Positions 26,566 through 34,989 of a stretch of 64,000 nt of DNA are shown here, piece after piece. The notes below the pieces were generated by a model that made no database searches, was not told where the DNA came from, and saw nothing but the letters and a program-made list of their open reading frames with translations. Position 1 is the first letter of the stretch. Each line of letters starts with the position of its first letter. The translations under genes were made by a program, and so were the position numbers. Origin of the DNA: Aeromonas sp. FDAARGOS 1405 (GTDB lineage Bacteria; Pseudomonadota; Gammaproteobacteria; Enterobacterales; Aeromonadaceae); contig NZ_CP077311.1 in assembly GCF_019048265.1 (NCBI RefSeq), forward strand, positions 4,287,001-4,351,000, read 5' to 3'.

Positions 26566-28044
26566 TTAACGCAGGGCTTTCATCTCACCGGCGATGATTT
26601 CGGCCAATGGGCCCAGAATCACCTGCAGGTTCTGCTCACCGAGTTTGACCACACCGGCCGCACCCAGGGCTTTCAGCTTGCGCTCATCGACGATGCTGCG
26701 GTCTTTCAGAGTCAGACGCAGACGGGTGATGCAGGCATCGATGGAGACCAGGTTCTCTTGACCACCCAGCACTTCCAGGTATTGCTTGGCCAGCTCGGTA
26801 CGGTTGGTAGATTGAGCGGCAGCCGGAGCAGTCTCTTCGTCATCTTCACGACCCGGGGTTTTCAGGTTCAGCTTGGCAATCACTACGCGGAACACTGTGT
26901 AGTAGAGGCCGAAGAAGACCAGACCCTGAGGGATCAGCATGTACCAGTTGGTCGCCAGCGGGTTACGGCTGGAGAGCACCATATCCACCAGACCGGCACT
27001 GAAACCGAAACCGGCCATCCACTGCATGGAGGCTGCGATGAACACGGAGATACCGGTCAGCACAGCGTGAATGACATACAGTACCGGCGCCACGAACATG
27101 AAGGAGAACTCGAGCGGCTCGGTAACACCGGTGAAGAAGGAGGCAAAGGCAGCTGCGATCATGATGGAAGCAACTTTCTCTTTGTTCTCTTTCTTGGCGG
27201 AGTGGTAGATGGCCAGAGCAGCGCCCGGCAGACCGAACATCATGATGGGGAAGAAGCCAGCCTGGTACATACCGACCACGCCTTTCACCTGATCCAGGCT
27301 CTTGCCTGCGGCCAGAGCGGCATCGATGGTAGCCTGACCACCCAGGAAGTTAGGGATGTCGTTGATACCGGCCACGTTGAACCAGAATACGGAGTTCAGG
27401 GCGTGGTGCAGACCGATCGGGATCAGCAGACGGTTGAAGAAGGCGTAGATACCGGCACCGGTAGAGCCCAGGCTCACGATGGACTCACCGAAGGAGACCA
27501 GACCACCGTAGATTGCCGGCCATACGGCCATCAGGATGAAGGATACAACGATCATCACCACGGAGGTTACGATCGGTACCAGACGACGACCGGAGAAGAA
27601 GGAGAGTGCCTTGTGCAGCTCAACGCTGCTGAAGCGGTTGTAGAGCTCAGCGGCGATAACACCACACAGGATACCCACGAACTGGTTGCTGATCTTGGCA
27701 AACGCGGCAGGAACCTGCTCCACCGGGATGCTCTTGATCTGGGCCACAGCGCCCGGGCTCAGCAGAGTGGTCACGACCAGGAAGCCAACCAGACCTGCCA
27801 GGGCAGCAGAACCGTCTTTATCCTTGGACATACCGTAGGCGACACCGACTGCGAACAGTACGGACATGTTGTCGATAATGGCGGCACCCGCCTTGATCAG
27901 GAAGGCAGCCAGCGCACTGTCACCACCCCAACCATTCGGGTCAATCCAGTAGCCAACCCCCATCAGGATCGCTGCGGCAGGCAATACCGCTACCGGCACC
28001 ATCAGGGCACGGCCGATCTTTTGCAAATAACCGAGAATGTTCAC
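26566..28044 (-). CDS. nagE: PTS N-acetylglucosamine transporter EIICB (NagE type, no IIA)
   Basis: This phosphotransferase permease imports GlcNAc and releases GlcNAc-6-phosphate in the cytoplasm. Residues 1-380 are the membrane IIC domain (LMVPVAVLPAAAILMG near the start; GVTEPLEFSFMFVAP as the sugar-binding signature). An acidic linker follows, then a IIB domain (about 412-492) with phosphocysteine C438 in SIDACITRLRL. At 492 residues it lacks the C-terminal IIA domain present in E. coli NagE (648 residues), so a separate IIA must supply the phosphate. It diverges from nagBAC and is followed by chb. Confidence 0.93.
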   Translation of the reverse strand: MNILGYLQKIGRALMVPVAVLPAAAILMGVGYWIDPNGWGGDSALAAFLIKAGAAIIDNMSVLFAVGVAYGMSKDKDGSAALAGLVGFLVVTTLLSPGAVAQIKSIPVEQVPAAFAKISNQFVGILCGVIAAELYNRFSSVELHKALSFFSGRRLVPIVTSVVMIVVSFILMAVWPAIYGGLVSFGESIVSLGSTGAGIYAFFNRLLIPIGLHHALNSVFWFNVAGINDIPNFLGGQATIDAALAAGKSLDQVKGVVGMYQAGFFPIMMFGLPGAALAIYHSAKKENKEKVASIMIAAAFASFFTGVTEPLEFSFMFVAPVLYVIHAVLTGISVFIAASMQWMAGFGFSAGLVDMVLSSRNPLATNWYMLIPQGLVFFGLYYTVFRVVIAKLNLKTPGREDDEETAPAAAQSTNRTELAKQYLEVLGGQENLVSIDACITRLRLTLKDRSIVDERKLKALGAAGVVKLGEQNLQVILGPLAEIIAGEMKALR

Positions 28045-28059
28045 GGTTCCTCTCCTTAG

Positions 28060-28081
28060 TTAATGTTTTTCTAGAAATTAA
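28060..28081. promoter_or_regulatory. Predicted NagC-type operator proximal to nagE
   Basis: The AT-rich near-palindrome TTAATG...TAGAAATTAA lies just upstream of the nagE start. It resembles NagC sites in having TTA/TAA arms and a TTC/GAA core. NagC sites usually occur in pairs that support looping across nagE-nagB; the second is at 28136-28162. Confidence 0.5.
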
Positions 28082-28135
28082 GTGCTTATCACGTTTGACG
28101 CATAAGCCATCAAGGCTTGATTGGCAGTCTAGGAC

Positions 28136-28162
28136 TTTTATTTCGCTGCGCAAATTAATAAA
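28136..28162. promoter_or_regulatory. Predicted NagC operator in the nagE-nagB divergent region
   Basis: TTTTATTTCGCTGCGCAAAT followed by TAATAAA shows the NagC pattern: TTATTT and AATTAATAA arms around a central GC-containing core. A NagC homologue is encoded at 30278-31492. The assignment is by resemblance only. Confidence 0.6.
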
Positions 28163-28169
28163 CCAATAA

Positions 28170-28187
28170 TCGTGATCTTTATCACCC
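28170..28187. promoter_or_regulatory. Predicted CRP site in the nagE-nagB divergent region
   Basis: CGTGA TCTTTA TCACC has the TGTGA-N6-TCACA symmetry of CRP sites with one mismatch in each arm. It lies between the NagC box and nagB, as expected for catabolite activation of amino-sugar genes. Confidence 0.6.
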
Positions 28188-28317
28188 AAACAAGATAAAG
28201 GTGGTGGATAGATGTGGCTTAGTCCGCAATCTTTATTTACGCTATAAAACAACTAGAATCCGTATTAGCCCATTGCCACCAGCAAACCGGTCGCAACCCG
28301 AAACAGAGGTATCCATC

Positions 28318-29118
28318 ATGCGCCTGATCCCGTTGAAATCTGCCAGCCAAGTAGGCCTCTGGTCTGCCCGTTACATCGTTGACCGTATCAATGCGTTCAA
28401 ACCGACTGCAGATCGTCCCTTCGTGCTGGGCCTGCCCACCGGCGGCACGCCGCTCAATACCTACAAGCGCCTGATCGAGTTGCACAAAGCCGGTGAAGTG
28501 AGCTTCCAGAACGTGGTCACCTTCAACATGGACGAGTACGTCGGCCTGCCGGAAGATCACCCGGAGAGCTACCACAGCTTCATGCACAACAACTTCTTCA
28601 GTCACATCGACATTCGTCCCGAAAACATCAACATCCTCAACGGCAATGCCGAGGATCTAGTGGCCGAGTGCAAGCGCTACGAAGACAAGATCAAGTCCTA
28701 CGGCAAGATCCACCTGTTCATGGGTGGCGTGGGTAACGATGGTCACATCGCGTTCAACGAGCCGGCCTCTTCCCTCTCTTCCCGCACCCGGGTCAAGACC
28801 CTGACCGAAGATACCCGCATCGCCAACTCCCGCTTCTTCGGTGGCGACATGGAGCAGGTGCCCAAGCTGGCGCTGACCGTGGGTGTCGGCACCCTGATGG
28901 ATGCGGAAGAGATCATGATCCTGGTGACCGGCCACGGCAAGGCACTGGCCCTGCAGGCCGCCGTGGAAGGCAGCGTCAACCACATGTGGACCATTTCCAC
29001 TCTGCAACTGCATCCGAAGGGAATGATGGTGTGCGACGAGCCCTCCACCATGGAGCTCAAGGTCAAGACCGTTCGCTACTTCCAGCAGCTGGAAGCCGCC
29101 AACATCGGCCGTCTGTAA
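28318..29118 (+). CDS. nagB: Glucosamine-6-phosphate deaminase
   Basis: NagB converts glucosamine 6-phosphate to fructose 6-phosphate and ammonia. From the ATG at 28318 it has 266 residues, exactly the E. coli length. It shows [16 protein letters not shown], the catalytic [10 protein letters not shown] and the phosphate-binding [18 protein letters not shown] possible -10 (TATAAA) is at 28243-28248. It heads nagB-nagA-nagC, with nine bases to nagA, and is divergent from nagE across predicted NagC and CRP sites. Confidence 0.97.
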   Translation: MRLIPLKSASQVGLWSARYIVDRINAFKPTADRPFVLGLPTGGTPLNTYKRLIELHKAGEVSFQNVVTFNMDEYVGLPEDHPESYHSFMHNNFFSHIDIRPENINILNGNAEDLVAECKRYEDKIKSYGKIHLFMGGVGNDGHIAFNEPASSLSSRTRVKTLTEDTRIANSRFFGGDMEQVPKLALTVGVGTLMDAEEIMILVTGHGKALALQAAVEGSVNHMWTISTLQLHPKGMMVCDEPSTMELKVKTVRYFQQLEAANIGRL

Positions 29119-29127
29119 GGAGTTGCC

Positions 29128-30273
29128 ATGTACGCATTGACCAACTGCACCCTCTACACCGGCAGCTGCGTGCTGACCGGCTACGGGGTGCTTGTCGAAG
29201 GCGACAAGATTGTCGCCATCTCTCACCTGGCCGAACTGCCTGCGGGCATTGAGCTGATTGACCTCAAGGGCGCCAACCTGACCGCCGGTTTCATCGATGT
29301 GCAGCTCAACGGCTGTGGCGGGGTGATGTTCAACACCGAGATCACGGCCGAAACTCTGGCGACCATGCAGGCGGCCAACCTCAAGTCCGGTACCACCAGC
29401 TTCCTGCCGACCCTGATCACCAGCCCGGATGCGGACATGAAGCAGGCAGTTGCGGTCACCCGCGACTACATGGCGGCACACCCCAACGAGGTGCTGGGCG
29501 TTCATCTGGAAGGGCCTTACACCAACCTCAAGCGCAAGGGGATCCACCCTGCCGCGCAAATTCGCCAGCCAGCGGATGAGATGATCGACTTCTTCTGCGC
29601 CAACGCGGATGCCATCACCAAGATCACCCTGGCACCGGAGCGCAACGAGCCGGCCCATATCCGCCGTCTGGTGGAAGCGGGCATTCTGGTCTCTGCCGGT
29701 CACACGGCAGCCAGTTACGATCAGGCCATGGCCGGGTTTGATAACGGTATTCGCTTTGCCACCCACCTCTACAACGCCATGACCCCGACCCTCAACGGTC
29801 GCGAGCCGGGCGTCGTGGGCGCCATCTACGATCGCAAGGATGTCTATGCGGGCATCATCGTCGATGGTCACCACGTTCACTGGGCCAACGTGCGTCTGGC
29901 TCACAAGGCGCTGGGGGAGCGACTGGTGCTGGTCACCGATGCCACCGCAGCAGCGGGTGCACCGGAAGGCTTTGAGAAATTTGATTTTTGTGGCACCACC
30001 GTCTTTTTACGCGATGGTCAGTGTGTCGACGAGAATGGTACACTCGGCGGTTCCTCCCTCACCATGATTGAGGGGGTGGAAAATCTGGTCAAGCAGGTCG
30101 GATTACCGCTCGATGAAGCACTGAGAATGGCCAGCCTCTACCCCGCTCGCGCCATTGGATGGGACTCACGTCTCGGTAGTATCCAGGTCGGTAAAGTAGC
30201 CAACCTCACTGTCTTCGATCAGGACTTCACGGTCCGTGGGACCGTGGTTAACGGACACTACACACAACAGTGA
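29128..30273 (+). CDS. nagA: N-acetylglucosamine-6-phosphate deacetylase
   Basis: NagA removes acetate from GlcNAc-6-phosphate, the product of NagE, giving the substrate of NagB. The 381-residue amidohydrolase has the metal- and substrate-binding motifs [45 protein letters not shown] and DGHHVHW, with the catalytic aspartate in [10 protein letters not shown]. The length matches E. coli (382). nagC begins four bases after its stop. Confidence 0.97.
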   Translation: MYALTNCTLYTGSCVLTGYGVLVEGDKIVAISHLAELPAGIELIDLKGANLTAGFIDVQLNGCGGVMFNTEITAETLATMQAANLKSGTTSFLPTLITSPDADMKQAVAVTRDYMAAHPNEVLGVHLEGPYTNLKRKGIHPAAQIRQPADEMIDFFCANADAITKITLAPERNEPAHIRRLVEAGILVSAGHTAASYDQAMAGFDNGIRFATHLYNAMTPTLNGREPGVVGAIYDRKDVYAGIIVDGHHVHWANVRLAHKALGERLVLVTDATAAAGAPEGFEKFDFCGTTVFLRDGQCVDENGTLGGSSLTMIEGVENLVKQVGLPLDEALRMASLYPARAIGWDSRLGSIQVGKVANLTVFDQDFTVRGTVVNGHYTQQ

Positions 30274-30277
30274 CATC

Positions 30278-31492
30278 ATGACTGGCGGACAAATAGCAAA
30301 CGTAGATCTTATCAAGCAGGTCAACAGTGCAGCCGTGTATCGGCTCATCGACCTGCAAGGCCCCATCTCCCGGGTCAAGATTGCCGAGTTGAGTCAGCTG
30401 GCCCCGGCCAGCGTGACCAAAATAACCCGGCAACTGATCGAGCATGGCCTGATCAAGGAGACCTCTCCGCAAGCCTCAACCGGCGGGCGGCGTGCCATCT
30501 CCCTGACCACCATCAAACATCGCTTTCAGTTTGTCTCTGCCAAGCTGGGCCGCGGCTACCTGCAACTGAGTCTCTATGACCTCGATGGCAAGGAGCTCGA
30601 CCAGCACGTCATTCAGGTGACCGAGATCGACCAGCAACCCGTGGTCGACATGCTGCTGCGAGAGATTGGCGCCTTTATCGATGCCAACCGCGAACGTTGT
30701 CGCAACCTCATCAGCATCGCGCTGACCATGCCGGGTCTGGTCAACCCGGAATCCGGTATGGTCATCTACACCCCCAAGTACCAGATCCGCAATCTGGGAC
30801 TGGCGAAGCTGCTTGAGAACCACTTCAACCTCCCCTGCTACGTGGGCAACGACACCCGCTCGCTGGCGCTGGCCGAACACTTCTTCGGCGAGTCCCGCGA
30901 CTGCATGGACTCCATTCTGGTGAGCGTCCACCAGGGGACTGGCTCCGGGATCATCACCAAGGGTCAGGTGTTCCTCGGTCAGAACCGCAACGTCGGCGAG
31001 ATCGGCCATATTCAGGTCGAGCCCCTCGGCAAACGCTGCCACTGCGGCAACTTCGGCTGCCTCGAGACCATCGCCTCCAACGAAGCGATCATCGACAAGG
31101 TGAAGGAGCTTATCAGCCGCGGTCACCAGAGCGCGCTGCAGGAGAAGCACATCACCATTCAGGAGGTATGCAAGGCGGCGCTGGCGGGCGATGAACTGGC
31201 CCGCAGCGTGATCGAGAACGTGGGTGAGCATCTGGGACGGGCGGTGGCTATTACGGTCAACCTGTTCAACCCGCAGAAAGTACTGATCGCCGGTGAAATC
31301 ACCGCCGCCGAAGAGATCCTCTTCCCGGCCATCCGTCGCTGCGTCGAGCATCAATCCCTGCCTAGCTTCCACCGTGGCCTGCCCATCGTGAAAGCCCGCT
31401 TCCAGAACCAGCCGACCTATGGCGGCTTTGCGCTGGTCAAGCGCGCCCTGCTGGAGGGAGATCTGCTGCAGATCATCATGGAGCAGAAGTAA
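30278..31492 (+). CDS. nagC: N-acetylglucosamine repressor NagC (ROK family)
   Basis: NagC represses amino-sugar genes and is released by GlcNAc-6-phosphate. The ATG at 30278 gives 404 residues. An N-terminal helix-turn-helix (about 25-70; SRVKIAELSQLAPASVTKITRQLI) is followed by a ROK sugar-kinase-like domain with GNDTRSLALAEHFFGE, the HQGTGSG loop and the zinc-binding CHCGNFGCLETIAS. It is the last gene of nagBAC and presumably regulates its own operon and nagE-chb through the predicted sites at 28060-28162. A clear terminator follows. Confidence 0.96.
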   Translation: MTGGQIANVDLIKQVNSAAVYRLIDLQGPISRVKIAELSQLAPASVTKITRQLIEHGLIKETSPQASTGGRRAISLTTIKHRFQFVSAKLGRGYLQLSLYDLDGKELDQHVIQVTEIDQQPVVDMLLREIGAFIDANRERCRNLISIALTMPGLVNPESGMVIYTPKYQIRNLGLAKLLENHFNLPCYVGNDTRSLALAEHFFGESRDCMDSILVSVHQGTGSGIITKGQVFLGQNRNVGEIGHIQVEPLGKRCHCGNFGCLETIASNEAIIDKVKELISRGHQSALQEKHITIQEVCKAALAGDELARSVIENVGEHLGRAVAITVNLFNPQKVLIAGEITAAEEILFPAIRRCVEHQSLPSFHRGLPIVKARFQNQPTYGGFALVKRALLEGDLLQIIMEQK

Positions 31493-31514
31493 GGCACTGA
31501 TCTTGCGAGATAAC

Positions 31515-31541
31515 AAAACGGCAGCCAGTGGCTGCCGTTTT
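31515..31541. terminator. Bidirectional terminator between nagC and the eptA-like gene
   Basis: The stem CGGCAGCC/GGCTGCCG (31519-31526 with 31530-31537) is extended by AAAA/TTTT, with an AGT loop. T-runs occur on both strands and the flanking genes converge. Confidence 0.9.
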
Positions 31542-31563
31542 CTATTGTGTGCCTGCTGGCGGT

Positions 31564-33180
31564 TTAGCCCGCCCGACATGGCTTGAACAGATCCAGCTTG
31601 TTGTTGTAAACACGGGTCTGCACATCCATGATCCCCAGCATGGAGTGAAAGAGGTTGTCATGGGAGAAGCGCTGGCTGCTCGCCTCCGCCGCCAGGCAAC
31701 CCATATCCAGCTGGCGATCGGCCTGTAACTGGGGCGAGAACCAGGTCAGCAGCGGCACCCGGGTCTGATCATCCGGCGCAAACTTGTAGGGCGTGCCATG
31801 CAGATAGAGCCCCATAGCCCCAAGGGATTCACCGTGATCGGATAGATAGACCAGTCCCACATTGTACTGGCTCTCCAGCGACTTGAGCTTGTCTATCAGC
31901 AGTCCCACCACCTTGTCGGTGTAGCGGATGGTGTTGTCATAGGTGTTGACCAGCTCTTCGTTACTGCAGTTTTCGATGTCGCTACGCGGACAATCCGGCA
32001 TAAAGGCGCGCTCGCCGACGGGATAACGACGGAAATAGGTCGGGCCATGGCTGCCCATCAGGTGAAAGGCCACCAGCCTGTTGCCCTTCATCCCGGCAAT
32101 CTGCTGATCCAGCCCCTCCAGCAGCACCTCGTCATAGCAGGATTCCCCCTGGCAAAGCGCCGGGTAGGATTTGGGGAGGATCTCGATGGTCGGCACATTA
32201 CGGCACACCCCTTTGCAACCGCCATCGTTCTCTTTCCACAGCACAGATACACCGGCATGTTGCAGCACATCGAGCAGGCCATCACGGGAGTTGGCAAGCT
32301 GTTCATCGTAGCCACGGCGCGTGAGGTTGGAGAACATGCAAGGTACCGAGACCGCGGTCGCCGTGCCACAGGAACGCACATCCTTAAAAGACACCACCCC
32401 CTGCTCTTTGGCCGTGAAGCTGTTGGTCGCCTTGCCATAACCGTTAAGGGAGTAGTTCTGGCTGCGCGCCGTCTCCCCGACCACCAGGAACATCAGGGTC
32501 GGCTTGCTTCCCCGTGCTACCACCCTGGCATCGGTCCCTAGGTGCTGGTAAGGGATAGGCGTGGCAAACAGCACATCCCGTCCATATTTGTAGAGGCCGT
32601 GCACATAGTTGGCGGGCACAATCTCTTTGGCCAGCGACTTGTTGTTGCGACCGACCGAGGCGTAATCCTGATAGTAAAGAGCCGCGATCCCCCCGATAAA
32701 AAGCAGAGAGAGGACCAGGGCGCCGGTGCGCAACGCCAACCCATGATACCAGCGAGCCGGATAGCGGATCCGCAGTGACCAGAGCATCAGAGTGGGCAGT
32801 AGCCCGGTCAGCAAGAACCAGAGCGCAACCGAGCCATTCAAATAGGCACCCGCCTCACCACTGTTAGTCTCTACTATGTTTTGCATCATACCGGCGTCAA
32901 AGATGACGCCATATTTGAGCATGGCGTAACTGACGATGGAGCCACTCAGGATCAATACGGTAAAAAAGGGTTTGAGCACAAACCGGAACGTGAAGGGAAT
33001 AAACACGGCATTGAGTGCCGCAATCAGCACCAGCGGGATCGAGATGGCGAATCCGGCTTTGACGTGATTCAGCTCACTGAGCACCGAATAGAAGTGCAAA
33101 AGGATAGGCCAGTTAAGAACCAGCGCGAAAAAGAGCACAAGCAGCAGATTGGTCTGCAGCACACCGAGCGTTACACGCAT
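31564..33180 (-). CDS. eptA: Phosphoethanolamine--lipid A transferase, EptA/MCR-3-like
   Basis: Enzymes of this family transfer phosphoethanolamine to lipid A, lowering its charge and susceptibility to polymyxins. The 538-residue protein has about five N-terminal membrane helices (residues 1-175) and a periplasmic sulfatase-fold domain. The domain shows the zinc ligand E236 in VGETARSQN, the catalytic threonine segment SCGTATAVSVPCMFS (about 271-285), and the zinc-binding SDHGESLG and YLHGTPY. Phrases such as ALYYQDYASVGRNN and GSHGPTYFRRYP resemble the MCR-3/MCR-7 branch more than E. coli EptA. The gene stands alone in ordinary GC-rich chromosome, without insertion sequences and with no dgkA neighbour, so it is probably intrinsic. 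Confidence 0.92.
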   Translation of the reverse strand: MRVTLGVLQTNLLLVLFFALVLNWPILLHFYSVLSELNHVKAGFAISIPLVLIAALNAVFIPFTFRFVLKPFFTVLILSGSIVSYAMLKYGVIFDAGMMQNIVETNSGEAGAYLNGSVALWFLLTGLLPTLMLWSLRIRYPARWYHGLALRTGALVLSLLFIGGIAALYYQDYASVGRNNKSLAKEIVPANYVHGLYKYGRDVLFATPIPYQHLGTDARVVARGSKPTLMFLVVGETARSQNYSLNGYGKATNSFTAKEQGVVSFKDVRSCGTATAVSVPCMFSNLTRRGYDEQLANSRDGLLDVLQHAGVSVLWKENDGGCKGVCRNVPTIEILPKSYPALCQGESCYDEVLLEGLDQQIAGMKGNRLVAFHLMGSHGPTYFRRYPVGERAFMPDCPRSDIENCSNEELVNTYDNTIRYTDKVVGLLIDKLKSLESQYNVGLVYLSDHGESLGAMGLYLHGTPYKFAPDDQTRVPLLTWFSPQLQADRQLDMGCLAAEASSQRFSHDNLFHSMLGIMDVQTRVYNNKLDLFKPCRAG

Positions 33181-33400
33181 ACATCACTCCTAAATACCGG
33201 CCTGCAGAGCCGGTCAAGCAAACGAAAACAACGGAGCCAGCGTAGGAAGTAAAACTTAAGAGCGAATTAAGAGAGTTCTGATGCTCGTGCGCTTTATCAC
33301 AGCGCGGATGGTTCCCGGTCTCCTTCATGGATTTTTAGTTGTCTATCCATCGGATTTTGCTAGCTTGTTGAGTAGGCATTCCAGAAATGCAGGTTAACCG

Positions 33401-34636
33401 ATGGCACTGATCCAAGCCTCAATCGAACAGTTGCGGGTAGGCCACTATATCCATCTCCCCACCGGATGGACCAATCACCCGTTCATGTTCAATGCCTTCA
33501 AAATCAAAGATCAGCAGCAGCTGGACATCATCCGCCACCTAGATCTGAACCTGATGATGGTGGATCCGGACAAGAGCGATCTGCCTATCGAGCCGCTACT
33601 GCGTGGCGATATTCCTGATGCCGGACCCGATCTCGATGAGCTGGAATCCCTGATTGATGCAGGTCCCCCCCCTTTTGACGAAAAAGCCTTTCGTCGCTCC
33701 ATGCGCGCCGCCGACAAAGCCTTTGGCCAGTCCATGAGTGAGCTGCGCGATGCACTCGGGGCGCTCAACCTCAAACCGGACGAGGGGTTAGCCAACACCG
33801 CCCAGATCGTCCGCAACGCCGCCTTCACCCTCAGTCAGCACGAAGGTCCGCTCGGTCTCCACCTTATTCGTAGCCCCCACACCGATGTTCTGCTACAGCA
33901 CAGCCTCAACGTAGCTTTCATTGCCATGCTGATGGCGCGCGAACTGGGGATGAACCCCATCGAATTGGAGGAGACCGGACTTGCAGGACTTATCCACGAC
34001 ATCGGCGAGCTGAAAATTCCGAGCCAGATCACCCAAAAGCGCGGGGAACTCAACAAGGCCGAGCAGAACTTTCTCAAGATGCATCCCCAGTACGGGCTGG
34101 AAATGCTGACCCAGCTCAACGCCTTTGAACCGAAAATCCGTCAGGTCGCCCATCTGCACCACGAGCGACTCGATGGCAGCGGTTATCCACTCGGGATCAA
34201 GGGGGGAGAGATCCCGCCATTAGCCCGGCTGATCGGACTGGTCGACTTCTACGATGAGCTGCTTCATCCGCGCAACAGCGGCACGCCGGCAGCGCCGAGT
34301 CAGGCCATCAGCCAGCTCTACAAGTTATCCCAGAAGAAGTTCGACCAGAATCTGGTCAAGTTACTGGTGAAGGTGCTGGGAGTATACCCGCCTGGCTCCC
34401 TGGTGAAACTCTCAGACGAGAGTATTGCGCTGGTGCTCTCTACCGAGCCCACCATGCCTCTCAAGCCGAAGATCCTGCCCTATATCAAGGCCCAGCGGCC
34501 GGAAGCGGTCGCCATGATCGATCTGCGGGAAGATGAACGCACCATCAGTGCCTTTATCAAACAGGAGGAGCTGGATGAGGGACAGCGGCAGTTCTTCAAT
34601 CTGACCCGCCGCTTCTGTTACTACTTTGCATTCTGA
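33401..34636 (+). CDS. HD-GYP domain cyclic-di-GMP phosphodiesterase with DUF3391
   Basis: The 411-residue cytoplasmic protein has an N-terminal DUF3391 domain (about 1-140; IEQLRVGHYIHLPTGWTNHPF) and a C-terminal HD-GYP domain (about 150-360). The metal dyad H199-D200 is in LIHDIGELKIP, and G261-Y262-P263 lies in HHERLDGSGYPLGIKGGEI. Domains with these residues usually hydrolyse cyclic di-GMP, affecting motility and biofilm. The ATG at 33401 has GCAGG upstream. A 14-bp stem that includes the stop codon follows. Confidence 0.92.
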   Translation: MALIQASIEQLRVGHYIHLPTGWTNHPFMFNAFKIKDQQQLDIIRHLDLNLMMVDPDKSDLPIEPLLRGDIPDAGPDLDELESLIDAGPPPFDEKAFRRSMRAADKAFGQSMSELRDALGALNLKPDEGLANTAQIVRNAAFTLSQHEGPLGLHLIRSPHTDVLLQHSLNVAFIAMLMARELGMNPIELEETGLAGLIHDIGELKIPSQITQKRGELNKAEQNFLKMHPQYGLEMLTQLNAFEPKIRQVAHLHHERLDGSGYPLGIKGGEIPPLARLIGLVDFYDELLHPRNSGTPAAPSQAISQLYKLSQKKFDQNLVKLLVKVLGVYPPGSLVKLSDESIALVLSTEPTMPLKPKILPYIKAQRPEAVAMIDLREDERTISAFIKQEELDEGQRQFFNLTRRFCYYFAF

Positions 34637-34664
34637 GTTATCCCCAGAAGCTGGGGATAACTCA
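34634..34664 (+). terminator. Stem-loop overlapping the stop of the HD-GYP gene
   Basis: A perfect stem (34634-34647 with 34651-34664, AAG loop) begins at the TGA stop codon. There is no T-tract, so termination would be weak; it may instead protect the mRNA end. Confidence 0.5.
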
Positions 34665-34724
34665 TTGGACAAACCGGAATAATTGCACGAATCCCCACCA
34701 ACAGGTTGCCATCTGATCATGTAT

Positions 34725-34805
34725 AAAAAACGCCCAGCCAGGGGGCCGGGCGGAGCATGCCACTTCCATGTGGCGTATCCGACGGATACATTCATGCTCT
34801 ATCCA
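34725..34805 (-). ncRNA. Candidate small RNA: three-way junction plus Rho-independent terminator
   Basis: On the minus strand the sequence folds as a closing stem GAGCATG/CATGCTC (34753-34759 with 34793-34799) that encloses two hairpins. One is GTATCC-GAC-GGATAC (34775-34789) and the other CCAC/GTGG (34760-34773), whose loop reads AUGGAA on the minus strand. A terminator follows directly: CGCCC and GGGCG arms (34731-34735, 34748-34752) with six T. No minus-strand gene precedes it, so the terminator is otherwise unexplained. A weak promoter (TTGTGT, 17 bases, TATTGA, read leftward from about 34833) would start an RNA of about 80 bases. It lies between the HD-GYP gene and btsS and matches no small RNA I recognise. 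Confidence 0.45.
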
Positions 34806-34989
34806 TCAATAGCAATCTGTCGCCTCTTACACAAATATCAATTTAACATGCTGATTTAATGTAGTTTTATCCATTTGTTCTGGCAAACTGGCGGTCCGTT
34901 GCGACCCGCAGGGCCAACCGAACAAGATCTTGATCACACTTATTCACGGGCTGGTTGTTTTTTAGGCTGGCTGATGAGGCGCGTTTTTT

